Positions 11,475-21,905 of a stretch of DNA of 64,000 nucleotides are shown here, one piece after another. Where the stretch lies: positions 9,084,613-9,148,612 of the forward strand of contig NC_016135.3 of assembly GCF_000005505.3 (NCBI RefSeq), read 5' to 3'. Source of the DNA: Brachypodium distachyon. Lineage: Eukaryota; Streptophyta; Magnoliopsida; Poales; Poaceae. The notes beneath the pieces were generated by a model that made no database searches, had not been told where the DNA came from, and saw only the letters and a program-made list of their open reading frames with translations. The stretch's first letter is position 1, and every line of letters starts with the position of its first letter. The position numbers and the translations under genes were made by a program.

Positions 11475-12168
11475 GTCGGCGCACGGTGCTCCGACACCAG
11501 GGGCGTGCGGTGACGGCCCCCTTTTAGGTTCGGTAGGGGCGTCGGGGTTCGCCCCGGCGATCGCCGGCACGGCCGATGAGGCCCTGCGGGGTCGGCGAAA
11601 TGAAGTACTGAAAGTGCGCGCTAATCAAAGAACAGATACACGCACGTTTTTACCCAGGTTCGGGCCACCCGAAGGTGTAAAACCCTACGTCCTGCTTGTC
11701 TGAGCTGGTATTGGTTTGGGATCAAGCGTTTACAGGTTGCCGCGTGGTCCCGGGCTCTCTCTCTCTGGCTAGATGCTCCTCACTATCCTCTACTAATGCT
11801 AGAGGCTAACTGTGGGCTGACCGAACCAAACCCTATTGTGTACTGGAGTCAACTAAGAGTCCAACTGAACCGAACGAACCAAAACCCAACCTCCTCCGAA
11901 CCCCCTGACCGTTGGCGTGGGTCCTCCTTTTATACTCAAGGGGATGCCACAGGTGCCACGGTGCATGAGCTACAAGTGTCGAGCGGGGAGGCATACAACA
12001 CCCCCTGGTGAGCTAGCGGCGTGCATGGATGCCAGCTCCGCCGCTGGGGTCTAAAACCCTAGAGTAGGATTGGACAACCATTGTTCCCTTGATCCGATGG
12101 GTAACGCCCCGCCGGTCAGCTCATTTAATGAGCTGTGCGCCTTACTCCTTGCCCCGGTGGGGCCGCGC
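11475..12168 (-). repeat. 3' LTR of element C, truncated
   Basis: About 690 bp matching the inner part of the C 5' LTR (24022-24720). It includes the TATA phrase CCTTTTATA seen from the plus strand and the shared 'ggtgtaaaaccctacgtcctgc' region. The outer third of the LTR is deleted. The break at about 12168 joins directly into the opposite-strand gene, removing that gene's promoter and first codons. Confidence 0.8.
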
Positions 12169-13803
12169 AAGAAGGCTGCGACAAGCAAGAGCGAGGCGGC
12201 AATCAAGGCGGCTGCCGCCAAGGACCAGAAGAGGGGGGAGATGAGGGCCACAGTCGCCTTCTTCTGCCCCGGCTATAACGGCGAGGCACTGGGGAAGCTC
12301 CGGCATGCCGTCGCCTCCAATTTCAATGAGCATGGGGAGACGCGGATCTTCCCGACGGGCATCGAGCACCAGGACAACGACTTCCGGGTGTTCGCGCGCT
12401 TCCTCCTCTGCGGCCTGGTGCCGCCCTTCTCCCTATTCCTCCACGCACGGATGGAGTCCTACCAGTTGTGGGTGGCGCAGCTCCACCCCACGTTGCTATT
12501 CCTCCTCCCCAGTTCCTCTGCGAGGCATTCGTGGGGGTGATGCCGTCGGTGGGGCTCTTCCGCCACTACTTCTACCCCCGCATTGACAACGCAAAGGCGA
12601 TGTCATCACGGGTGGTATTCCGCGCCCGCCACCAGATGAAGTCCGAGTTCATCGTCCGGTCGGGGAAGAAGATCTAAAAGGAGTGGCGGAGCGATTGGTG
12701 CTGGGTCCGAGTGGAGGACCCCCAGGAGTTCATCCAGTCGCCGACGGAGCTGCCGCAACCCCAGAATGGTTGGCAGGATAGGTACCACCGCGACGCCAAC
12801 CTCCTCCCCATCATGGAGAAGATCAAGGCGCTGCGGCTAGCGGGGCTCACCGATGTGGACGTGGCACACACCTTCGTCAATCGGTGCATAGCCCCGCTGC
12901 AGCTACGCTCCCGGCCCGCGTGGATGTACATGGGTCCCGGGGACAGGACACGCCTCCAGCAGGACGGTGTGGACTTGGAGACCCTCAGGACATGGTTGAG
13001 GGGGATCTCCGGTGAGATCTTCCAATCAACGGAGTTCCCGCCAGGGGTTTCGTCTCTTCACGCCGGCGTCAAGGCACTCAGCGACATTGTCGGCTCCTTC
13101 CCGCCCTGCAACGAGTGGGGGTTGATGGACGACACCCCCACCCGGGTCCGGCACGCTCCCCCGCAAGCACCCCGTGGACGACGACGACGCAAGCAGCGAC
13201 AGCGCGCCCCTGATCGTGAGGAGATCGAGGGTGTTTGCAGTGGCCACAGCCCTCTCCTCGACGGCACCGTCCGCCCCGGCAGCGGCCCCCAACCTTGCGT
13301 CGGCGACCGCTTCACGAGCGCCCGTCGGCACCTCGACGGCATCCGCGGCAACAGGGGCCGCGGGTGTCTCGGTGGCGGCCTCCGCCTCAGGGGCAGCCGC
13401 CCGCACCGTGGCGGCAGCCGGTCCTGGGGCGCCCGCCGGTACTCCGGCAGCGCCTGCGGCTGCAGGGGTCGCCGGAGCCCCGGCAACGGCCTTCGCCCCG
13501 GTAGCGGGGGCCTCCACAAGTTCGGCTCTCGGCACTGCGGCAGCATCACCGTCGACACCCGGGGTTCTCCGGGTCACGACGACCCCGCGGGCGACTACGG
13601 CGCCACCTGCTCGGGGGGTCTTCTGGGGCTTCGCGCTCCAGCGTAACCCCCCAAAGTTCAACTCGCTGGCGGGTGCCAGCAAGAGGGCGAGGAGCGATTC
13701 CCCGCCCGGCACACCAAGCAAGAGGATGCGTGCCGAGGCAAACAAGAGGACGCGGGCGCGCCCCTTGACGACCCAGCCCCCACGGAGGCAGGGCCGGCAG
13801 CCG

Positions 13804-13878
13804 GTACGTCTTCGTTACTCCTCTGCAACTGCAATTTTTGTTAGTCAAACTCATGAACATACCTTTTTTTTTTTGCAG
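13804..13878 (+). other. Intron 1 of the element C opposite-strand gene
   Basis: 75 nt, donor GTACGT, acceptor with a run of T ending TTTTGCAG. It is phase 1 once the local frameshift is allowed for. The same intron lies at 58525-58598 in element D (74 nt, GTATGT...CTGCAG) at the same codon position. Confidence 0.75.
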
Positions 13879-13974
13879 TGAGCGGCAGCTCGCCTGCGGC
13901 AAGCCTCTTGGACGCTCCCGCCGGCGCAGGCGAGGTAGGGGAGGCTCCCCCGGCAAGCCCGACGGCCGCGCAAG

Positions 13975-14050
13975 GTAACCATCCCGGTCACCCTTGTCCG
14001 TCTTTGATAGCTCCATCACTCGCCGATCCTCATGGTTCTCATTGTTGCAG
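13975..14050 (+). other. Intron 2 of the element C opposite-strand gene
   Basis: 76 nt, donor GTAACC, acceptor TTGTTGCAG, phase 1. Splicing joins CAAG to GCACAAG and keeps the frame open into the 500-codon last exon. Element D has the matching intron, also 76 nt, at 58353-58428. Confidence 0.75.
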
Positions 14051-16679
14051 GCACAAGTGCGCCCACACCCGGAACGGGCGCTACCGTGGTCGATCTTGAC
14101 CCGGTCATCGAGGTCGTGGGGGCGGAGGTGGAGCCGGAACCGGCTCTCACGTCTAGCCTCGACGCGCCCGTAGCTGCGGCCACGGCTGGCGCGGGCTCAC
14201 CTGCCGCCCAGCAGGGGGCAGCCCCAGCCGGGAGCAGGGAGGCTTCCCCAACCCCGAGGTCCCTGGGCGCAGGCGCAAGGGAAGTTGCCGGGGAAGGACA
14301 GCAAGACCCTCGGGAGCAGGCTGGCGACCCCGCGCCCAGCCCCACATCGGCAGCAGGGGCTTCATCGTCCTCGGCGGCTCTCCCCGGTACCGACCTCGGC
14401 ACCCTCGCCGGGGTCGCTTGGAACCCCCTCACCTGGGATCCGAGCATCTTCGAGCAGGGGCACCGGTTCCTGGACGCCGTCAGGGACCAGCAGCACGCCT
14501 TCGTCACCTCCTTCAACGAGGTGAGGGAGCACCACACCGCTGCCAAGAATCAACTCGGCGAGGTGCGGGAGGCCATGGAGAGAGAGCGGCGAGAACTGTC
14601 CCGGCTGCGCGAGGAGACGCGCCTTGCCGAAGAGGAGGGGCGGCTGGCCCGGCAAGCCCGGGAGGACGCCCGGGAGCCGGTGGTCCCGGAGGCCGAGCTC
14701 CACCGGCAACTGGAGGCCCAACGCATGGAGCTTCAAGGGAAGCTCGACTCAATGGCGGCCACACTTGAGGCGACCAGGAAGGAACATGCCGAGGTGGTCG
14801 CGGCGGCCCAGGCCCGGCTGGACGAGAAAAGCGTCTTGATCGCCAACTACCGCGGCGAAATCCAAGGCCTTCGCGTTATGCTGGAGGTGCAAGTCAAGGC
14901 CACCGAAGATGCGGCGGGAGCAGTGGCCCGGCACGAGTCCGAGCTCAACTTCGCCAAGGACAGAGTGGCCAGGCTTGAGATCGAGCTGGCCACCGTTCGG
15001 GAGGAGCTTGCCAAGGCCGGCAACGAGATCGCGGCGAAGACCGCGGAGCTCGCGGCGATGGAAGGCAACGTCCGCAAGGCTAAGAAGGCCGCGCATGACG
15101 CTCGACTCCATCACGGCACGCTGATCGGGAAGCGGCAGATCGAGATGGAGAAGCTTCTGAAGATCGCCCAATCGCTACGTGACCTGCTGCCCAAGTTCGA
15201 GCTGCAGGCGGCGGAAGTGGACGGGACAGATGTCACGACGCTGATCCCCTTCTTCTCCGATCTGGTGGGAAAGCTCGGGGCGCTCGACGTCTGGATCGCC
15301 CGGTACGGCGCCAACGAAGTCGCCAACTGCGCCCGGGAGGTTGCCGGGACAATCCTCCCGCGGATTCATCTCCGGGACCCGGAATTTCCCTTCGAGTCCC
15401 TGCTGGACGCTTGGTTCGATAGCGAGGACGAGCTCACGCACACCCAAGCAGTGCGCGAGTTCGTCGACGAGGTCGTCGAGCAGATGCAGATGAAGCTGGA
15501 GCCCGATCTCCCCGCCGACCCCCCGGCCGAAGACGACGGCAACTAGTTGCCGCAGCCCCCCGCCGTGCTCGTTGCTCCCAAGTTTTTTGAGTTTGCAGCC
15601 CCCCAGCCGGAACTAGTTGCCGTTGCCCCCAGCCCTATCTTCTTTAGTTTGCTTTCCCTGCAAGTATCGCGCTTTCGCCGTTTGAACAATCATATTTCGG
15701 ATTAGCCCATGTAATCGTTCGACTCTTAGTCAATTAAGTTTTTTGACATGTTCATTGTTCCCGGTGCTGTCTAGCGGGGTGGCCCTTTTAGCCTTTGTGT
15801 GTTTTGCCTTGTGTTGCGGGGGACTCGCGCGCCTCACCCATGGCCCGACCAGGGACCCGGGACGGACCCGCGGTGCCGACCTGGGGCCAAGCGGTAGCGG
15901 GGAGCCACTCCACTTGCGGGGTAACTACTCCAAGCCATGCCCTTCTGGGACGGACCCGCATAGCCACACGGGGAGCGCACTCCCCTTGCAAGTGTCCTTT
16001 TAACACTCTGGCTACGCGCAGGATCTGGGGCCACACCCAACGAGACAGTGCTCAATTTCATTCAGTTCTTAGCGAATTCAGCGTTCATGTTCAGACACTT
16101 AGCTTTTCCGTTCAGTCCAATGCCTCGTGACGCTTGGCGGAAAAGAGCACCTGGAGCACTGCCTTGGTAAGGATCCACCTCGGGTGCCTGTTCAAGGAAA
16201 ACTGTTCCTGAGGGATGCGGCAGGAGCGCGGGGTCAGGATCGCCGCCGGCGGCAACCGCCGCCGACGATGCTACCACCACGCTTATGCAGCAACCCTCGC
16301 CTTTAGGGAGGAACCCTGGCTTAGGAGGACTCCGCCCTGGGAGCAGCCGCAAGACGGCTATAACGTCCTCGCCGCTAGCTGCGCCCCACCCCAAGCGGCG
16401 GGCTCGGGTGGCGAGGAAGTTATAGCCTCCCGGCGACAGCCCCCGCAGCCGGGGATATCTGGTTTTTTCTGGGGAGCTCGTCCCAAGGGGTGTAACAGCC
16501 CTCGTTGCCCGGGAGCAAAACTACTCGAGGGCCGTGGCAGGGACGCGGTGATGGGCCGGAACGGGTGGCGGGCGCCGGCACCGGTGCCATCCCAGCGTCC
16601 TCACAACGACCCGCACCTGAAAAAAGGCTCTCTCAAGGGGAATGCGGCCGGGTCTCTATGATAGTGCACCCGTCGGCAC

Positions 16680-17044
16680 AAGGCACGGATGGCATGCAGT
16701 ACCATAGAGTCTCCGCGGCAGCCCCTGCTCCTCGCGGAGGTGTCATACGGAGGCGCGCGGCAAGGGCACTGCGGCAATGCACCTCGTCAGCGCCGAACGC
16801 TGATGGGATGCACCGCCACAGTGCCTCCGCTGCGACCCTCGCCCAGGAGCCACCCGCTTGAAGAGGCACGGCAGGAGCACGGCGGCAGTGCACCCGTCGG
16901 CGCAGAACGTTGATGGGATGCACTACCATCGTGCCTCTGTGATGCCGCTCGGGCCGGGCTCGATGGGGTGATGCGGCAGGGGCGCGATGGCACCGCACCC
17001 GTCGTCGCTAAGCGCTGATGGGATGCACCACCATCGCGCCTCCG
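16680..17044. repeat. Tandem repeat, about 110-bp unit, 4 copies
   Basis: The phrase GATGG(G/C)ATGCA followed by CC(A/G)CC-type text and CCTCCG recurs at about 16686, 16800, 16912 and 17018, spaced 103-116 bp. Units have diverged by 10-20%. Lies in the C 3' region and is absent from D, which has a deletion here. Confidence 0.6.
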
Positions 17045-17552
17045 TGGCACCACCCGCCTTAACGGCCCCACGCCCGGCTTCGCTCTGAGCCATTCCGTGG
17101 CTGGGATGCGCCTTTTATAGGTGCGGGATGGGGGTTTGCCACCGTGCGCGACGGACCCGCGCAGCACCCGTGGCACCCCTCCCTCGAAGCACGGTACAGT
17201 CCCCGCTGTCATGCATACCAGGCAGCTGTGGTACACGTGGCGGCGCCCTCCCGAGTCAGAAGCCTCGGAGTGCGGTGAGCCTCTTGTGTTGCGGTCATCC
17301 CGCACCACAAGGCACCGGTGCATGGTGCGACCCGTGGGCAGCCCACGGGCATCACCGTGCACAAGATTCCACCCTTTCCTGCAGGTTAGATTCTTACCAG
17401 GCCCGAGGTGCTGCAAATTTTTTTCGAAGTTCACGAAAATACACAAATCAACACAGACAAACTCCTCCTGCCTCCCAGCCCCCGGGCACAAAGGGGTCGA
17501 TGCCAAACTTGGATGTGAGCATTTCATTTCCCAGGTGCAGCGACTGCACGGT

Positions 17553-17669
17553 GCATGTTGCGAGGAGCCTGGCAACGGCGCGTCCAGTGATGCGCATTGC
17601 GGGGAGCCCAACAACCGCATGTCCAGTGATGCACGTTGCGGGAGGCCCGGCAACTGCATGCCCCGTGCC
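17553..17669. repeat. 39-bp minisatellite, 3 copies
   Basis: Three adjacent 39-bp units, each beginning TGC(A/G)(T/C)(G/A)TTGCG-like and ending (T/C)CC(A/C)GTG. They read as a head-to-tail array just downstream of C pol. Confidence 0.6.
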
Positions 17670-17933
17670 AGAACGATCCGGCAACGGGTTTATGTTTTCG
17701 AGGCTCCACGAGCCCCCTGCTCACAACCAAGTATAGAAAGACACCTTTGTGCACTTAAAGCAGGAGATAGAAGAGGGAGGAGCATGCAAATAAACAAGGC
17801 AAATTCAAAGCTCAGGGGTGAAACAGTTATCTTTATTCACAACAACTAGTGGTTTACACACGGGGGCTGCCCGGCTACACTAGTTCGAGAGGTATGCATC
17901 GGCGGCATCACCTGAGGGTCGGGCTCCGCCGCT

Positions 17934-19946
17934 TCACGGGTAGAACTTGCGCAAGTGCTCAATATTCCAACTATTGGGCACCGGCAAGCCGTCTTCGGTT
18001 TCCAGCCGGACAGCCCCCGGCTTGGTCACCTGCACTACCCGGAAGGGCCCCTCCCATTTCGGAGTCAACTTGTTCCCGGCCTTCGTTCCTTGTATCCGGC
18101 GCAGGACAAGGTCTCCGTTCTCGAGCCCGTGGGCACGGACTCACCTGTCGTGATAACGACGGAGTCCTTGCTGGTAGCGCGCGGCTCGCACAGCAGCCCG
18201 GCATCGAAGCTCTTCGATGAAGTTTAGATCATCGACCCTTCGCTCATGTTGGCTGGTGTCGCCGTACGCGTGTACCCGGGGAGATCCGTGCTTGAGCTCG
18301 AGGGGCAGCACCGCTTCTGCCCCGTAGACAAGGGCGAAAGGAGTTTCGCCCGTTGCCCGACTAGGTGTGGTCCGGATGGACCACAGCACGGGTTGGAGTT
18401 CTTCAACCCAGTGTTTCCTGTGGCCTTTGAGCTTGTCAAAGGTTCTCGTCTTGAGCCCCCGTAGCACCTCTGTGTTCGCTCGCTCCGCCTGCCCGTTACT
18501 CCTCGGGTGAGCAACGGACGCGAAGCGCAGCTTAGTGCCCATGTCTTCGCAATTGGCTTGAAACGCCGCGCTCGTGAACTGCGTGCCGTTGTCGGTGATG
18601 ATGCTGTTAGGCACACCAAACCGGCACCCAAATCCTCTGAAGAACTTGATGGCCGCCTGGGCGGTCACCTTCCGTACTGGTTCCACCTCCACCCACTTGG
18701 AGAACTTATCGATGGCCATGAACAAATATTCATAACCGCCAACCGCCCTTGATCGTTTGCCGACGATGTCGAGCCCCCAGACCGCGAACGGCCATGAGGA
18801 CGGAATGACATGTAGGGCCTGTGCCGGCTGGTTACTCTTTTTCAAATGGAACTGGCACGCTTCGCACGTCCTCACCAGCCGCTCCGCGTCAGCCAGGGCC
18901 GTGGGCCAATAGAAGCCGTGCCGAAACGCCTTGCCGGCTAAAGCCCGGGAGGCCACATGGTGCGAACATGTGCCTCGGTGTATTTCCTCCAACAGTGCAC
19001 GCCCTTCATCCTGCGGCACGCATATAAGCTTGACAGCATACGCACGCCTGCAGTAGAGGTTCCCATCCACCACAGTGTACATCCTGGCTTGCCGCGCTAC
19101 TCGCTCCGCGGCGATGTCATCTTCCGAGAGAGCTTCCCCTTTCAAGTAGCGGGTGATCTCTTCCGCCCAAGGGGGAATCTCCCCGCCAACGCATGCCGCT
19201 ATGTCAGCGGCATGGACGCCCGCTGCTGCAGGGGTTCCTTCGGTTGCCGGAGGGGCGTCCCCAACAGCCGGCTGGGGGGCGACGGAAGGAGCCGCTTGCT
19301 TCCGACAGAACACCCCCGCCAGAGGCTTCCGGCGCTCTGCTGCCATCTTGGCCAGCTCGTCAGCAACGAAGTTATCCTTCCGCTTGACGTGCTCGATGCG
19401 CAAACCTTTGAACTTTTGTTCTAGCTTGTGGACCTCCACCACGTACAACGCCATTTGGGGGCAGTCGTAGTCCTTGTTCACCTTGTTGATCATGAGCTGG
19501 GAATCACCGCGAACAACTAGGTGCTTAATGTCGAGGGCAACCGCTGCCCGCAACCCGGCAAGCAGGCCCTCGTGCTTCGCCGTGTTGTTGGTGGAGTTCG
19601 CGAAGTCGAGTTGGACAGCGAACCTCAACTGGTCCCCTGTCGGTGACTCGATGACGACTCTAGCGCCTGCTCCTTGAAGAATGAATGCACCGTCGAAGTA
19701 GAGGACCCAGTGGTCCTCGTCCAGCTTGCCGGGCAGACTGGTCTCCGGTTCACTTTCTTCTACGCCTGTGGACGTCCATTCCGCGATGAAGTCCGCCAAG
19801 GCCGTGCTCTTAATGCTTTTAGAGTTGGCGAAATGGAGATCGAACTCCGACAACTCCATCCTCCGTTCGGCCACTCTCCCGGTGGCTTCACGGTTGGTGA
19901 GGGCCCACTCAAGGCAGAACCCGGACAACACCGTGACGCGGTGCGC
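17934..19946 (-). pseudogene. Element C second RNase H and integrase
   Basis: Begins after a TAG and continues with the archaeal-type RNase H typical of Tat elements (YFDGAF near 19690; RGDSQLMINKV). One catalytic glutamate is replaced by Lys (codon at 19575-19577), so this domain is probably dead. The integrase follows, with zinc region (TCEAC), core D in GLDIVGK, D in IITDNGTQF and E in NGQAERAN, all intact. A small indel near 18141 shifts the frame. Beyond it the expected C-terminal stretch (LVLRRIQ; GPFRVVQV) continues in another frame to a TGA at 17934. No chromodomain, as expected for Tat. Confidence 0.8.
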
Positions 19947-21160
19947 CTAAAAGTAGTGGCGCAGCATGCGGGACGCAAGGAGAATCCCCAGAAGGAGCTT
20001 CTGTACTTGCGGGTACCTCGTCCGCGCGTCACGCAGCACCGTACTAACGAAGTACACTGGGTGCTGCACCAACCGCTTCCGCGGTGCCAAGGTTGCCGAC
20101 TCGGGGGTGGTCCCCGAGTCCGAGGCGGTTGCCGGGGGCCGCCCTGCCCCTTGCCCTGCCGCCCCAGTCCCCGGGACATCTTCCTCCCTTTCGGCAACCA
20201 ACACCGAGCTGACCACCTGGTCAGTCGCCGCTAGGTAGAGTAGAAGCGACTCGCCTGGCTTGGGGGCGACGAGGACGGGCGGCGACCTCAGGCACTGCTT
20301 GAGTTCCCGGAATGCCGCCTCGGCCTCGGGAGTCCAGTCGACTGGACCCTTCTTCTTCATCACCCTGAAGAAAGGCAGGGCACGCTCGCCCAGCCTGGAG
20401 ATGAAACGTCCCAGCGCGGCAACACAGCCGTTGAGGCGCTGGACGTCCTTCACCTTGCGGGGGGCTTCCATCTTCTCGATGGCTAATATCTTGGTCGGGT
20501 TGGTCTGTATCCCCCTGTGTGAAACCAAGAAGCCCAGAAGCTGCCCGGAGTTGACACTGAAGGTGCACTTATGGGGATTCAGCTTGAGCTTGATCCTGCG
20601 GAGGTTGTCCAACGTCTCCCGCAGGTCATCAATCAGCGAGTCCCCACACTTCGAATTGATGACGATGTCGTCCATGTAGGCTTCCGCGTTGCGGCCTAGC
20701 TGGGGCCCCAACCATTCGCGCAGGGCGCGCTGAAATGTGGAGCCCGCGTTCTTCATTCCTAAAGGCATGCATGTATAATAATAACAGCCAACCGGGGTGA
20801 TAAACGCAGTCTTTTCCTCATCCTTGACTGCCATCTTGATTTGATGGTAGCCGGAGAAAGCATCCAGAAAACTTAGCAAGTCACAACCTGCGGTAGAATC
20901 AACTATTTGATCGATACGGGGTACAGGGAAGGGATCCTTGGGGCATGCGCGATTAAGATCAGTAAAATCTACACACATGCGAAGCTTATTCCCTGCCTTA
21001 GGCACGACTACAGGGTTAGCCAGCCAAGTAGGGTACAGAACTTTCCTGATCGCCCCGGCAGCCTTGAGCTTGTCCACCTCTTGCTTGATGAAATCTGTAC
21101 GCTCTTGTGCTTGTCGCCGAATCTTCTGCTTGACGGGGTGCGCATCCGGGCGCACCGCGA
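19947..21160 (-). pseudogene. Element C reverse transcriptase and RNase H
   Basis: RT with CVDFTDLN, SFLDAFSGYHQI and catalytic YMDD (20667-20678), then the standard RNase H region ([33 protein letters not shown]). A single-base deletion near 21160 puts the upstream spacer in another frame. The frame closes at TAG 19947-19949, where D reads CAG. Otherwise continuous for 400 codons. Confidence 0.85.
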
Positions 21161-21905
21161 CCGATACTCAATCACCTCCCTGGGGACTCCGGGAAGGTCC
21201 GACGGTTCCCAAGCGAACACGTCGGCATTATCCCGGAGGAAGGTGATGAGGGCGCTTTCCCATTCGGCAGTAACGTTCGCACCGACGATAACGGTGCGCT
21301 CCTTATCGCCGCCTTGGATGGGTAGCTTCTTCACCTTGGCGGCCTCCTCCCGGAGCCCCTGTCCCTTGCCGGGGCGTGAGCTCGAGCCGGCGCCTCCCCC
21401 GGCAAGCTCTTCCGGGGTAGCGCGGGCCTTTTTCGTTGCCGGGGCATCGCCCGGCAAGCTGTCGTCCCCCGGCAGCATCTTAGTTGCTGGCGTCAGCTGC
21501 GGCAGCGGTCCGGACGACTTCGCCAATGCACCAGGCCGCGTCCTTGAGGTCGCACCTGATGGAGATCACGCCATAGGGGCAATGCGTGGCCGCCATGAAC
21601 TTGATCAGCACTGGCCGACCAAGGATCCCGTTGAAGGGCAACGGGTTATGCGCCACGTCGAACACTATGTGTTCAGTCCCGACCTCTTCCCGGGACCCGA
21701 AGGTAACCGGCAGCGTGATGCGTCCCAGCGGGCACACGATCCCGGGGTTCACCCCCCGGAACGGGTCGGTGGGCTGCAGCTGCTCCACTAGCAGCTGGAG
21801 CTTTTCCACCAGCCTGGCGGACAGCAGGTTAAGCCCCGCTCCGTTGTCCACCAGCACCTTGGTCACCATCATATTGCTAATGATCGGCGAGACGACGAAG
21901 GGCAT
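21161..21905 (-). pseudogene. Element C protease and spacer
   Basis: Aspartic protease domain with active site DNGAG (Tat elements commonly have DNG rather than DTG), then LGRITLPVTFG and ILGRPVLIKF. A TAA at 21480-21482 and a frame change separate it from a charged Gly/Lys-rich spacer (ATKKARATPEE) leading into RT. Likely active if the frame were continuous. Confidence 0.75.

Larger units (their letters stand above)
12169..15546 (+). pseudogene. Opposite-strand spliced gene of element C
   Basis: Runs against gag-pol between pol and the 3' LTR. Exons: before 13803, 13879-13974 and 14051-15546, both introns in phase 1. The first exon encodes a domain (ENDFRVFARFLLCGL-like; EAFVGVMPSVGLFRHYFYPR) resembling Pfam PF04195, 'putative gypsy type transposon', then an Ala/Pro-rich low-complexity stretch. 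The last exon (about 500 codons) encodes a linker, a conserved WNPLTWDPSIF block, a long heptad-rich coiled coil (about 14520-15110) and an acidic tail ending at TAG 15544. Damage: start lost, frameshifts near 12520, 13165 and 13745, and a stop at 12675. The function is unknown. Antisense genes are known in Grande- and Ogre-like elements. Confidence 0.75.
15547..17933. other. Element C non-coding region between converging genes
   Basis: About 2.4 kb between the stop of the opposite-strand gene and the end of pol. The first 500 bp look like a 3' untranslated region and are conserved with D (57000-57800). A conserved block (15830-16045) holds repeated short words such as GGGGTAACTACTCC in both directions. 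Further on are two tandem arrays, listed separately. No convincing coding frame. Confidence 0.6.
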
